Shown here one piece after another: positions 32,730 through 41,611 of a DNA stretch of 46,603 bases; position 1 is the first letter of the stretch, and every line of letters begins with the position of its first letter. A program made the translations under genes and the position numbers. The DNA is from JBMYXZ01 sp049608925 (lineage in GTDB: Bacteria > Pseudomonadota > Alphaproteobacteria > JAGOMX01), in NCBI GenBank assembly GCA_049608925.1, contig JBMYXZ010000002.1, positions 1 through 46,603 of the forward strand, read 5' to 3'. The notes beneath the pieces were generated by a model. It made no database searches and was not told the origin of the DNA. It was given only the letters and a program-made list of their open reading frames with translations.

Positions 32730-33925
32730 GGTTTGAGCCCACACAAATAGTTTCTGTTTTCTATCAACCTGACAAACAAAAAATCCCAGTGGGACGGCTG
32801 GCTCTGAAATCTCGCAAGCTTTACTTCGAATATGATTCTGGCTTTGTCGATTCTGGGATCCAGCTTTCACCCTTTAAATTACCTTTGGGACCAGGTGTTA
32901 TAGCGTCTCAAGATCATACTTTTGATTGTTTGTTTGGCGTATTCAACGACAGTCTCCCGGATGGATGGGGGCGTCTACTGTTGGATCGTAATTTGATCAA
33001 ACATAATATCAACCCCGGTACTCTTTCTGTACTCGACAGGCTGTGCTTTGTTGGCAGCAATGGCATGGGGGCTCTTGTTTATGAACCTGAGCAAGAAACC
33101 TCGCAACCTAACAACACCCTTGATCTAGATCAAATAGCTGCAGAAATTGCATTGTTTCAAAAAAATGATGATACACAGTACATCGAAGATTTGTTGCAGC
33201 TTGGGGGCTCATCTGCCGGCGCAAGACCCAAAGTATTAGTTAATATTGACAATGAAGAATGGCTGGTGAAATTCCGATCTACTAACGATCCCATTGATAT
33301 CGGCGCTATCGAATTTGCCTATTACATGATGGCATGCGAAGCGGGACTTGAAACACCAACAGCTAAATTGTTTCCCGCAAAAGCAGGTCCTGGCTACTAT
33401 GGTTGCAAGAGATTTGATCGATCACAATCAGCCAGAACGCACATGCATTCTACCAGCGGCTTACTGCATGCCGACCATAGGCTCCCAAGCCTTGACTATG
33501 AAACTATCTTAAAAGCTTCGCTGCATGTGACAAAGAATATGCAGGAATGCCTGAAGCAATTTAGACACTGTGTCTTCAATGTTCTCAGTCACAATCGTGA
33601 TGATCATAGCAAAAACTTTTCATTGCTGATGGACCAACATGGTGTGTGGAAGATATCTCCAGCTTACGATCTGACTTTCTCCTCGGGGCCAAGTGGCGAA
33701 CACTGTACAATGATCATGGGTGAAGGCAGACATCCTGGCAAAGAGCACTTATTAGCCCTGGCGGAGACTTGCAGTATCAAATTAACTGATGCAATAGCCA
33801 TAATTGAAGAAGTTATGGCAGCCGTTGCAAAATGGGATCATTTTGCTAGCGATGCAGGTGTTTCGGCCGACAGCAAAAAAATGATTGCAGGCGAGCTTGA
33901 TAAAATAGCTGCAGATTACTTTTAG
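32726..33925 (+). CDS. hipA: HipA-type serine/threonine kinase toxin
   Basis: In E. coli HipA phosphorylates glutamyl-tRNA synthetase and causes growth arrest and persistence. This 399-residue protein has the N-subdomain 1 (VGRLALKSRKLYFEYD, LPDGWGR), the ATP-loop segment GGSSAGARPK (160-169), the catalytic loop HNRDDHSKN (289-297) and the metal-binding AYDLTFS (313-319), so the kinase looks intact. GSSAGARPK replaces the SVAGAQ loop of E. coli, leaving Ser162/163 as possible autophosphorylation sites. It is translationally coupled to hipB. The actual target cannot be inferred. The neighbourhood of repeats, a tRNA and a gene remnant fits an acquired module. Confidence 0.92.
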   Translation: MRFEPTQIVSVFYQPDKQKIPVGRLALKSRKLYFEYDSGFVDSGIQLSPFKLPLGPGVIASQDHTFDCLFGVFNDSLPDGWGRLLLDRNLIKHNINPGTLSVLDRLCFVGSNGMGALVYEPEQETSQPNNTLDLDQIAAEIALFQKNDDTQYIEDLLQLGGSSAGARPKVLVNIDNEEWLVKFRSTNDPIDIGAIEFAYYMMACEAGLETPTAKLFPAKAGPGYYGCKRFDRSQSARTHMHSTSGLLHADHRLPSLDYETILKASLHVTKNMQECLKQFRHCVFNVLSHNRDDHSKNFSLLMDQHGVWKISPAYDLTFSSGPSGEHCTMIMGEGRHPGKEHLLALAETCSIKLTDAIAIIEEVMAAVAKWDHFASDAGVSADSKKMIAGELDKIAADYF

Positions 33926-33978
33926 CCCCAGGACCAACTATGCTTGAAAAATAAGCGCGTCTTCCATACAATCAAGGC

Positions 33979-34908
33979 ATGAATTCATACAGACGACGCA
34001 CCAGATCATCCGTCAATTTATGGCCGGGCTTTGTAGATGCATTATCTTCTTTGTTGATGATTATCATCTTTGTCCTGATGGTCTTTATGGTGGCTCAGTA
34101 TTACCTGGGAGACCTCGTGCAAGGGCAGGACAAAGCCCTGGGGTCATTGCGCGTTCGCATTTCAGAGCTGGCGCACACCTTGGGCATTGAAACGCACGTA
34201 AAGAAAGAACTGCAAGGCCGGCTGGCGCAAATCGAAGCTGATCGCACCAGGCTGAATGCCCGCCTGAATCTTACGTCACGGCAGTTGCTGGATGCCAAAA
34301 TGCTGCAGGCCAATACCGAAGCGCAGATCGTGCAGCTTAATGATCAACTGCAACGCCTGAACACGGCTTTGGGTGTATCGCAGGAAGCACTTGAGCAGAA
34401 ACAAGTCGAAATTGACACACTTGGCACCCAGCTGAATGAAGCGCTGACCAAGAAGGTTGAAGACCTTAGCCGCTTCAGGTCGGAATTCTTTGGATTGCTA
34501 CGCGAAGCCATCGGCGCACGTGACGATATCCAGGTTGTCGGTGATCGCTTTGTCTTCCAATCAGAAGTCTTATTTGCATCGGGCTCGGCCAGCCTGGGGA
34601 CAGAAGGAAAACAGCAACTGAAAAAGCTTGCGGCAACACTGCAGGAACTCTCGGAAAAGTTTCCAGAAGAAGTTGACTGGATTCTGCGCATCGACGGGCA
34701 TACGGACAACAAACCCATACGTACAGCACGATTTAAATCTAACTGGGAACTCTCTTTCAACCGAGCTCTTTCTGTTGTACAGTTTCTGGCCAAGCAAGGC
34801 GTTCCACAGTTCCGCTTAGCAGCAACAGGTTTTGGAGAATTTCAACCTATAGATCAACAAGATCTGGGTAAAAATCGCCGAATTGAATTACGATTAGATC
34901 AAAGATAA
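33979..34908 (+). CDS. OmpA/MotB-like peptidoglycan-binding protein
   Basis: 309 residues: one N-terminal transmembrane helix (about 20-42) after a basic, MotB-like start (WPGFVDALSSLLMIIIFVLM). Then comes a long coiled coil (about 50-165) and a C-terminal OmpA-like domain (about 185-305) with VLFASGSASL, the peptidoglycan contact segment IDGHTDNKPI and LGKNRRIELRL. The Asp in FVDALSS stands where MotB has its proton-carrying Asp. A MotA/ExbB-like partner usually precedes this gene in alphaproteobacteria; here the position is taken by hipA. It likely links inner membrane and cell wall. The aldolase gene follows after 16 bases. Confidence 0.85.
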   Translation: MNSYRRRTRSSVNLWPGFVDALSSLLMIIIFVLMVFMVAQYYLGDLVQGQDKALGSLRVRISELAHTLGIETHVKKELQGRLAQIEADRTRLNARLNLTSRQLLDAKMLQANTEAQIVQLNDQLQRLNTALGVSQEALEQKQVEIDTLGTQLNEALTKKVEDLSRFRSEFFGLLREAIGARDDIQVVGDRFVFQSEVLFASGSASLGTEGKQQLKKLAATLQELSEKFPEEVDWILRIDGHTDNKPIRTARFKSNWELSFNRALSVVQFLAKQGVPQFRLAATGFGEFQPIDQQDLGKNRRIELRLDQR

Positions 34909-34924
34909 TTATTGAGGATACATC

Positions 34925-35839
34925 ATGAAATTAAGCCGTCGGGTCAAAAACATTTTAGCGAACTACGAGAGCGACTGCCCGGGCACGAAGACAAATTTGG
35001 CGCGGATGCTAACGCACGGCAAGCTTTCAAACACGGGCAATATGATTATCCTGCCTGTTGACCAGGGCTTTGAACACGGGCCAGGCAGAAGTTTTTCCAT
35101 GAACCCGGAAGCCTATGATCCGCACTATCACTTCCAGTTAGCGGTTGATGCTGGCCTATCAGCCTTTGCTGCCCCTCTGGGATTGCTAGAAGCAGGTGCA
35201 GATACTTTTGCAGGCGCTATCCCAACAATTTTGAAAATCAACAACTCGAACACCCTGATTGCCTCAGCTGACCAAGCGGTGACTGGATCGGTTCAGGATG
35301 CACTGCGTCTAGGGTGCTCAGCAATTGGTTTTACAATTTATCCAGGCTCTGATCATACTCTAGACCTGTATGAAGAAGTTCGCCAGCTAGCCGAAGAGGC
35401 CAAAGCATGCGGCCTTGCAGTGGTAATATGGTCTTATCCGCGTGGCAATATGTCAAAAGAAGGCGAGACCAGCATAAACGTTATTTCGTATGCTGCCCAT
35501 ATGGCTGCACTGCTGGGAGCACACATCATAAAAGTGAAACTGCCATCGGCTTATATAGAAGACGATGTCACCAAGCCAGCATATATCGAAAACGCCATTC
35601 CGGTTAAAACGCAACAAGAGCGCGTCGCCCACGTGGTAGAATCTTGCTTCAAAGGTCGTCGCATGGTTGTGTTTTCTGGCGGATCAACCAAAAGCGATGC
35701 AGATGTCATGGAAGACGCTCGGGCGATCCGCGACGGAGGTGGCAATGGCTCGATCATTGGACGTAATTGCTTCCAGAGACCGCGCGAACAAGCCCTGGAA
35801 TTATTGTCTAACCTGACAAGCGTCTACAAAGGCCGGTAA
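34925..35839 (+). CDS. Class I fructose-bisphosphate aldolase (DhnA/FbaB type)
   Basis: Cleaves fructose-1,6-bisphosphate to dihydroxyacetone phosphate and glyceraldehyde-3-phosphate through a Schiff base. Signatures are LPVDQGFEHGPGRSF near residue 43, the Lys-bearing strand HIIKVKLPS (Lys203 or Lys205), and the phosphate site FSGGSTKSD with GNGSIIGRN. 304 residues. It is not metal dependent, unlike the class II enzyme. Pairing with the preceding OmpA/MotB-like gene is recurrent in alphaproteobacteria. A perfect 17-bp hairpin of the window's palindrome family follows 26 bases after the stop. Confidence 0.92.
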   Translation: MKLSRRVKNILANYESDCPGTKTNLARMLTHGKLSNTGNMIILPVDQGFEHGPGRSFSMNPEAYDPHYHFQLAVDAGLSAFAAPLGLLEAGADTFAGAIPTILKINNSNTLIASADQAVTGSVQDALRLGCSAIGFTIYPGSDHTLDLYEEVRQLAEEAKACGLAVVIWSYPRGNMSKEGETSINVISYAAHMAALLGAHIIKVKLPSAYIEDDVTKPAYIENAIPVKTQQERVAHVVESCFKGRRMVVFSGGSTKSDADVMEDARAIRDGGGNGSIIGRNCFQRPREQALELLSNLTSVYKGR

Positions 35840-35865
35840 GAACAGTTAAATATCGCCCCTCGCAG

Positions 35866-35904
35866 ACTCTGACGCTCCGTGACTTGTTCACGGAGCGTCA
35901 GAGT
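35866..35904. repeat. Extragenic palindrome, perfect 17-bp stem
   Basis: ACTCTGACGCTCCGTGA, loop CTTGT, TCACGGAGCGTCAGAGT. The core (CTCCGTGA, CTTGT, TCACGGAG) is identical to the left hairpin at 9630-9650, but both flanks are of the outer GACG/CGTC type. It separates the convergent aldolase and surE genes and could act as a transcript-stabilising or terminating structure, though no T run follows. Confidence 0.85.
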
Positions 35905-35999
35905 GTGGGGTAGAAGGATGAGAAAGCTCTGAAACACCAAGCTCTTCCCTCCAGCATAATTTATCACGGGCACATATAAAGTGCACCCAAGAAAAAAGG

Positions 36000-36803
36000 T
36001 TAAACAACCGCTGTTTTGACTTGAGGTTCTTCGAACTCTTTATTTACGCGCGACTGGATCGAATCCAATACTTGATGGTTCGTCATATCTAGCTGCAAGG
36101 GCGTCACCGTAATGTACCCTTCATTTGACGCCCATAAATCTGTATTGTGCCTTGGATGCTCGTCTTCGCGCAGCACGCCAACCCAGTAATACGGAACGCC
36201 ACGTGGATCAACACACTCGATCATATTGCTAAGCTCGCTGCGACGGCCATGCGGCACCATTTTAATACCCTTAACCTGATCAGCCGGCACGTGGGGGAAA
36301 TTCACATTCATCAGCGTGTTGCTTGGCCATGTTTCTGCCAGCAACCCGCGGATAACTTGCACAGCATATTGCTCGCAAACGGACCAATCTACAGGGTAGG
36401 ATTCTTTGGTTACTTGCGACATTGCAATGGAAGGAACACCATAAAGGGCGCCCTGGAAAGTTGCCCCTATAGTCCCTGAGCAGGTCATACTTTCACCAAG
36501 ATTTTCACCCGAGTTGATACCTGAAAGAATCAAGTCAGGACGGCGATCTTCGAATATTTTCTCCATGGCAATGATAACGCAATCTGTTGGCGTACCGTTA
36601 ACAGCAAATCTGTTATCTGCAACCTGCCTTAAGCGCAATGGATCACGATAGGTCAGTGCATGGCCCGTACCGCTTTGCTCTTCCTGGGGGGCAACAACCC
36701 ACACATCATCGCTTAGCTGGCGCGCAATGCTTTCCAGTACTTTGATCCCGGGGGCGCGCACACCATCATCATTGGTGACTAATATTCTCATTTGATCTTT
36801 CAT
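36000..36803 (-). CDS. surE: 5'/3'-nucleotidase SurE
   Basis: A stress-survival phosphatase acting on nucleoside monophosphates, metal dependent. The metal site is NDDG near the N-terminus, followed by SGTGHALTYRDPL, LSGINSGENLG and the CSGTIGATFQGALYG loop. 267 residues. It starts with ATGA overlapping the serS stop; ATG 36791 (MRILVTNDDG) is an alternative start closer to the family N-terminus. The order tatABC-serS-surE is conserved in alphaproteobacteria, often with pcm next, which is absent here. Confidence 0.95.
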   Translation of the reverse strand: MKDQMRILVTNDDGVRAPGIKVLESIARQLSDDVWVVAPQEEQSGTGHALTYRDPLRLRQVADNRFAVNGTPTDCVIIAMEKIFEDRRPDLILSGINSGENLGESMTCSGTIGATFQGALYGVPSIAMSQVTKESYPVDWSVCEQYAVQVIRGLLAETWPSNTLMNVNFPHVPADQVKGIKMVPHGRRSELSNMIECVDPRGVPYYWVGVLREDEHPRHNTDLWASNEGYITVTPLQLDMTNHQVLDSIQSRVNKEFEEPQVKTAVV

Positions 36804-38071
36804 AGAGTCGTTGCTCCATTCATATATGGGACGAGTGCTTCTGGTATTCTTACCGAGCCGTCCTCTTGTTGATAGTTCTCAATGATCGCAATCAAAGTTC
36901 GCCCTACAGCCAGGCCTGAACCGTTTAATGTATGCACCAGTTCTGGCTTGCCCTTGGTATCCCCTGTTGCACGAAAGCGTGCCGCCATGCGTCGAGATTG
37001 ATAGTCCCAGCAGTTCGACACACTTGATATCTCGCGATACGTGTTTTCCGATGGCACCCAAACCTCCAGATCAAAAGTCTTGCTTGATTGCGGCCCCATG
37101 TCACCTGTACATAGTAGCATGACTCGGTAGGCAATATCGAGACGCTTCAAAATTTCTTCTGCGGCTCCCAGCATGCGCTGATGTTCTTCCTCAGATTTTT
37201 CCGGAGTCGTCACAGCAACCATTTCGACTTTGCTGAACTGATGCTGACGGATCATACCGCGTGTATCACGCCCTGCAGAGCCAGCTTCTGAACGGAAGCA
37301 TGGTGTAAAAGCAACAAAGCGCTTGGGCAGCTCAGCAGCATCCATAATAGATTCGCGCACCAAGTTAGTAAGAGGCACTTCGGCTGTGGGAATCAAGGAA
37401 TAGCCATTGTCTGTGTTAAAAGCATCCTCCATGAACTTTGGATACAGCCCAGCGCCATACATCGCATCTTCTCGCACCAGAAATGGTGGAGAAATTTCCG
37501 TCATCCCATATTCTTGCGTATGAATATCGATCATAAAGGCTGCCAAGGCGCGCTCTAGCCGTGCAAGATTCTTTTTCAACACAACAAAACGTGCACCCGA
37601 TATCTTAGCGGCAATTTCAAAATCCATCATGCCTAGGTCCTCACCCAAATCATAATGCGCCTTGGGTTCAAAGCTAAAAGAAGGTGGTGTGCCTACTTGA
37701 CGGATCAACTCGTTATCATTTTCATCTTCCCCAACAGGCACAGAAGGCTGCGGCGTATTCGGCAAACCAGCCAAAATCGTCTGCATCTTTTCCTTCAAAG
37801 TTGTTTCATCTTGTTCAAGCTGAGGGATCTGTTCTTTAATAGAGTTTGCCCGCTCCATATGTGGTGTCGCATCATCGCCGTTGCGCTTGGCATTGCCGAT
37901 CTCTTTGGCAACAGTGTTGCGCTCTTGCTGCAACTGCTGCAGTTTTGTCTGGATTTCTCGGTGATGGATGTCCATATCAAGTAGCATCGACGAAACCGGC
38001 TCAATCCCACGATTTTTTAGCGCGGCATCTATCGCATCTGGGTTTTGGCGAATTTCCTTGATATCAATCAC
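36800..38071 (-). CDS. serS: Seryl-tRNA synthetase
   Basis: Charges both tRNA-Ser (one is encoded at 31.8 kb) and tRNA-Sec where present. An N-terminal long coiled coil (about residues 28-100, HREIQTKLQQLQQERNTVAK) binds the tRNA-Ser variable arm. The class II catalytic motifs follow: TAEVPLTNLVRE, FRSEAGSAGRDTRGMIRQHQ (motif 2) and NGSGLAVGRTLIAIIENYQ (motif 3). 423 residues. It overlaps tatC upstream and surE downstream by four bases each. Confidence 0.97.
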   Translation of the reverse strand: MIDIKEIRQNPDAIDAALKNRGIEPVSSMLLDMDIHHREIQTKLQQLQQERNTVAKEIGNAKRNGDDATPHMERANSIKEQIPQLEQDETTLKEKMQTILAGLPNTPQPSVPVGEDENDNELIRQVGTPPSFSFEPKAHYDLGEDLGMMDFEIAAKISGARFVVLKKNLARLERALAAFMIDIHTQEYGMTEISPPFLVREDAMYGAGLYPKFMEDAFNTDNGYSLIPTAEVPLTNLVRESIMDAAELPKRFVAFTPCFRSEAGSAGRDTRGMIRQHQFSKVEMVAVTTPEKSEEEHQRMLGAAEEILKRLDIAYRVMLLCTGDMGPQSSKTFDLEVWVPSENTYREISSVSNCWDYQSRRMAARFRATGDTKGKPELVHTLNGSGLAVGRTLIAIIENYQQEDGSVRIPEALVPYMNGATTL

Positions 38072-38880
38072 TCTTTAATCTCCTGTAACTTTTCTTTTGG
38101 TTTTGTGCCCAGCATCTTTACCAGCACAATAGATCCTTCGTACAACATATATAGCGGCAATGCTAGCCCCAGCATACTAAGGACATCAGGTGGTGTCAGA
38201 AACGCTGAGGCGATCATAATCATCAAAAAGGCGTATTTTCGAATGCGCACCAGTGTATCAGCATTCACCAAGCCTGCACGCGCCGACAATACCAACGCAA
38301 CGGGCAGCTGAAAGCTGATGCCAAACGCCAGCAGCAATTGCATAACCAATGACAAGTATTCCTGAACTCGAGCTTCCAGTTGGATTGCCAGCATCCCACC
38401 TGAGCCGGGCATTTCAAACTGCAAAAAGAACTTCCAAGCAGCTGGTATAATTGCATAATAGGCAAAACACGCCCCAGATACAAACAGTACAGGCGTTGCA
38501 ACGATAAACGGAAAGTATGCGCGCTTTTCCTCTTTATACAGGCCTGGCGCTATAAACCGCCATATTTGCAACAAGAAAAATGGCAACGAGATAAAGCTAG
38601 CTGCGAAGAAAGCTACTTTCAGATATGTGACAAAAGCTTCTGGCAGGCCCGTGTAAATTAACCGCCGACCTTCCTGACCATCAAATGCAGAGGCTAAAGG
38701 TTGCACCAGCCATGTGAAAATCTGTTCTGAGAAGGCATAGGCTAGAAGAAACGAAGCAAAGAACAGCACCGCTACATATAACAACCGGTTTCGCAGTTCG
38801 ATCAAATGCTCGACTAAAGGCTGTTGATCTTCTTCAACACCGTCGAATGGTTGGTATGGTTCAGGTACTGTGTTTGTCAT
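38068..38880 (-). CDS. tatC: Twin-arginine translocase subunit TatC
   Basis: The signal-recognising core of the Tat pathway, with six transmembrane helices over 270 residues. The cytoplasmic N-terminus contains LVEHLIELRNRLLY, with the conserved Glu that contacts the RR motif. The first periplasmic loop (YTGLPEAFVTYLKVAFFAAS) and FFLLQIWRFIAPGLYKEEKR are typical. The final helix ends in a short lysine-rich tail. Its start overlaps tatB by 20 bases. A client in the window is the Rieske subunit PetA. Confidence 0.96.
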   Translation of the reverse strand: MTNTVPEPYQPFDGVEEDQQPLVEHLIELRNRLLYVAVLFFASFLLAYAFSEQIFTWLVQPLASAFDGQEGRRLIYTGLPEAFVTYLKVAFFAASFISLPFFLLQIWRFIAPGLYKEEKRAYFPFIVATPVLFVSGACFAYYAIIPAAWKFFLQFEMPGSGGMLAIQLEARVQEYLSLVMQLLLAFGISFQLPVALVLSARAGLVNADTLVRIRKYAFLMIMIASAFLTPPDVLSMLGLALPLYMLYEGSIVLVKMLGTKPKEKLQEIKE

Positions 38881-39100
38881 CAGCTGAACTTTCTTGCGCA
38901 GAAGACTTCATGATGTCTTCACGCTCTGCTTCGAAAACCAAATCATCCAGATGTTCGCGATAGTGGCTGGTAATGCGGCGCACTTTGTACACCCAACGGC
39001 CTAGAGTACGCATGACAACAGGCAGCTCCTTCGGCCCCAACAATATCAAGGCCGCCATGACAATAATCAGGAATTCTCCCCAGCTGCCAAGATCAAACAT
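38861..39100 (-). CDS. tatB: Twin-arginine translocase subunit TatB
   Basis: 79 residues: one N-terminal helix beginning MFDLGSWGEFLIIVMAALIL, the hinge GPKELP with the conserved Pro, then a charged amphipathic helix (VMRTLGRWVYKVRRITSHYR). The acidic C-terminus is short compared with E. coli TatB. The Glu at residue 9 in the membrane helix is the TatB hallmark. It starts directly at the tatA stop with no intergenic base. Confidence 0.94.
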   Translation of the reverse strand: MFDLGSWGEFLIIVMAALILLGPKELPVVMRTLGRWVYKVRRITSHYREHLDDLVFEAEREDIMKSSAQESSADDKHST

Positions 39101-39253
39101 TTATTTTGAGGGCCCCTCTTCGTCGTTCATGCCCTTCTTAAAAGACTTTAAGCCTTTCCCAAGATCTCCCATGACTTTTGGCAGCTTTCCAGCACCAAAA
39201 ATAACGAAGACAATAACTAGGATTATTAATACTTGTCCGAGCCCAAGACTCAT
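39101..39253 (-). CDS. tatA: Twin-arginine translocase subunit TatA
   Basis: A 50-residue pore-forming subunit: MSLGLGQVLIILVIVFVIFG, then AGKLPKVMGDLGKGLKSFKK. The FGAGKLP hinge and the following amphipathic helix with the conserved FKKG are complete. GGAG lies 7 bases before ATG 39253; the longer frame to 39289 adds residues not found in the family. It is among the shortest TatA forms but contains the functional minimum. First gene of tatABC-serS-surE. Confidence 0.94.
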   Translation of the reverse strand: MSLGLGQVLIILVIVFVIFGAGKLPKVMGDLGKGLKSFKKGMNDEEGPSK

Positions 39254-39451
39254 TTGCTTCTCCACAACATAATATTTCACCCTCAACAATAGGCGATATA
39301 GGGCTTTTTGTCAAAGAAATCGGCATCCTGCAAGCCGAGCCATGACTTTCATACATAATAGTTATAGCCAAACAAGTATTTTATTACAGCAAAAACATGA
39401 CAATATAATCATCGTTAATTGTTTTTATTATTATTATTTTTGGAGTTTTTT

Positions 39452-40114
39452 ATGATTAGACGATTATTTTTATTATCCCTAGTAGGTGCATCTTTAACAG
39501 CAAGCGTTGATGCGTCGGTATACGTTAAGGGCCAACTTGACCAGACATCAATTCAGGCTGTTAAAAAGATTGCTTGCAGCAATAAGGACCTGCAGGAACT
39601 GCTGAATAATCCAGGAAATGGCACCAAGGTCCTCTGTGACTACGAATTACATATTACCATGAAGTCATTTCCATCCCAGGTAATTGGCAATGATTTATGG
39701 GGTGGCGATAGCAATAAACGAAAATATCGCGATTTATATGTTGCGCCAAGGATCGAAAGAATGTCTAAAGCTGCTGCACGTGTTAAATTCAACATTGCAA
39801 AAGCAAGCTTGTTTGGTGGAAAACGCAAGAAGCACGTCGTTCTTGAGCTTGAGCCCGTATTTCCTAGTGATCTGGCTAGTTCAGACAGAAACTACTTGCG
39901 TAAGCACGTTTTGCAACAAAGACCTCACATTTCACTGATGAGCGTTAAAGCAAGCAACCCAGTGGAAAAGAAGCGCGCAGAGATATACTTAAATAAGGTC
40001 AATGAATGGATTAACCACCAAAAGTCATGTGACAGGATGAAGGCTATCAGCCTCAGCAAATTTGTTGGAGAAGTACAGCACAGCCAACCATTCTTTTCAG
40101 CAAAGGTTCAATAA
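39452..40114 (+). CDS. Secreted protein, putative 2H phosphoesterase-like
   Basis: 220 residues with a signal peptide (MIRRLFLLSLVGASLTASVD, cleavage after DA). Two H-x-(T/S) motifs occur: YELHITMKSF (His67, Thr69) and RPHISLMSVK (His159, Ser161), about 90 residues apart and each in a predicted strand. This is the signature of the 2H phosphoesterase superfamily (LigT, cyclic phosphodiesterases), whose members cleave 2',3'-cyclic or other phosphodiester bonds. KKHVVLELEP before the second motif suits a strand of that fold. ATG 39452 follows GGAG at 6 bases. The assignment rests on these motifs only; a secreted member would be unusual. Confidence 0.5.
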   Translation: MIRRLFLLSLVGASLTASVDASVYVKGQLDQTSIQAVKKIACSNKDLQELLNNPGNGTKVLCDYELHITMKSFPSQVIGNDLWGGDSNKRKYRDLYVAPRIERMSKAAARVKFNIAKASLFGGKRKKHVVLELEPVFPSDLASSDRNYLRKHVLQQRPHISLMSVKASNPVEKKRAEIYLNKVNEWINHQKSCDRMKAISLSKFVGEVQHSQPFFSAKVQ

Positions 40115-40122
40115 CCCCCATA

Positions 40123-40160
40123 AGCAGCTTATGCATTATTGTATAAGCTGCTGCCTTTTA
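40123..40160. terminator. Terminator-like hairpin between convergent genes
   Basis: AGCAGCTTAT and ATAAGCTGCT form a perfect 10-bp stem around a 10-base loop, followed on the plus strand by GCCTTTTA. It lies 8 bases after the stop of the 2H-like gene and could end its transcript; on the other strand it follows xseA. Confidence 0.7.
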
Positions 40161-40165
40161 TGGAA

Positions 40166-41530
40166 TTATTCCCCCTGACCGGAAATCTGTGCCTTCACTT
40201 CGCCATCTGCAAAGGTAAGCAAAACATCTTTCTGCAGACCTGCTGCTTTGCTGCCAACAACTGGCTTACCTTTTGCGTCTTTAACCACAGCATATCCACG
40301 CTCTAGTGTGCGCTGATAGGAATAACTTTCCAGTAACTGACCATAAGAAGTGAAGCGCTGCTGCCTTGACTGCAAATAAATCTTCCAATGAGTGTCCAAC
40401 TGTCCGGATGTATGCCCAAGTTGCAGACGACTAGCTTCTATTGCATCACTGGGGCGCCGCACACGTGATACAAGCTGCTGAACCTTGTGATTTCTAACCT
40501 GCAGATAGTGCAAAAATCCAACACGCACGCGGTCAAGGCCTTCATCAAGGCGCTGCATACTGCGCTCAAGAACCTGCCTAACATCTGGCACACCGCGCGA
40601 CAATGCCCGAATGTAATCGCGGCGGGCTGAAACCATTCTGCCCCAGCTGGTAAACATTCGGTTGCCACGATCCTGCACGGCCATCATCAAATCAGCCCGG
40701 ACAGGCACTGCCATTTCCGCTGCAGCTGTTGGCGTGGGGGCTCTACGGTCAGACGCATAATCAATCAACGTTGTGTCGGTTTCGTGTCCAACAGCCGAGA
40801 TAATCGGGATAAAGCTTTGAGCGGTTGCACGCACCACAACCTCTTCATTAAAGGCCCACAAATCTTCCAAACTCCCCCCTCCTCGGCCAACGATCAGCAC
40901 GTCTGGCCTGGGTGTGGGACCGTTCTTTGGCAGGGTATTGAAGCCGGATATTGCCTCGGCAATTTGCTTGGCTGCGCCCTCGCCCTGAACCAATACTGGC
41001 CATAACAATACACGGCGTGGAAAGCGATCTTGCATACGGTGCAAAATATCCTTAATAACAGCCCCCGTGGGAGACGTCACAATACCAATAACCTCTGGCA
41101 GAAATGGTAGCGGCACTTTGCGCTCGGGGGCGAACAAGCCTTCTGATGCCAGCTTGCGCTTACGATCCTCTAGCAGCTTCAGAAGCGCTCCCTGGCCGGC
41201 GACTTCTATAGATTCGACAACAATTTGGTATTTCGAACGCCCGGGATAGGTTGTCAGGCGACCGGTCGCAATGACTTCCATGCCATCTTCCGGACGTACT
41301 GTTTGTTTAGCCAGTTGCCCGCGCCAGCATACACCATCAATTACCGCCCTATCATCTTTCAGGGCAAAATACGCATGACCAGAGGTATGAACCTTCAGAC
41401 CAGAAATTTCTCCGCGAATATATACACGGCTAAAAGCCTCTTCCACAGTACGCTGCAGGCGTCCTGATATGTCAGAAACAGAAAAAATTTCCCGCTTATC
41501 TTCCATTTGGGTATTGCTGGAATCGTTCAT
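40166..41530 (-). CDS. xseA: Exodeoxyribonuclease VII large subunit
   Basis: With XseB, degrades single-stranded DNA from both ends. The N-terminal OB fold (FSVSDISGRLQRTVEEAFSR to VVESIEVAGQGAL) is followed by the catalytic domain with GIVTSPTGAVIKDI, VLIVGRGGGSLEDLWAFNEE and SAVGHETDTTLIDYASDRRA. A long helical region and a C-terminal segment (TLERGYAVVKDAKGKPV) complete it. I took ATG 41530; ATG 41560 is possible. The frame runs up to 41794 but that overlaps the divergent hemA gene. About 454 residues, normal. xseB is not in the window. Confidence 0.95.
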   Translation of the reverse strand: MNDSSNTQMEDKREIFSVSDISGRLQRTVEEAFSRVYIRGEISGLKVHTSGHAYFALKDDRAVIDGVCWRGQLAKQTVRPEDGMEVIATGRLTTYPGRSKYQIVVESIEVAGQGALLKLLEDRKRKLASEGLFAPERKVPLPFLPEVIGIVTSPTGAVIKDILHRMQDRFPRRVLLWPVLVQGEGAAKQIAEAISGFNTLPKNGPTPRPDVLIVGRGGGSLEDLWAFNEEVVVRATAQSFIPIISAVGHETDTTLIDYASDRRAPTPTAAAEMAVPVRADLMMAVQDRGNRMFTSWGRMVSARRDYIRALSRGVPDVRQVLERSMQRLDEGLDRVRVGFLHYLQVRNHKVQQLVSRVRRPSDAIEASRLQLGHTSGQLDTHWKIYLQSRQQRFTSYGQLLESYSYQRTLERGYAVVKDAKGKPVVGSKAAGLQKDVLLTFADGEVKAQISGQGE

Positions 41531-41611
41531 AAGCTCTAGATTAGATTGCAATTGTGTCATCGGCTCCGATATAATGGTGTATCGCTTGCCAAACAGAGTA
41601 ACTAACTTCGA

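Noticed and set aside
32427..33925. Designation of the HipA homolog as a proven persistence toxin
   Set aside because: Kinase motifs are intact, but target and phenotype cannot be read from sequence, so only the family is called.
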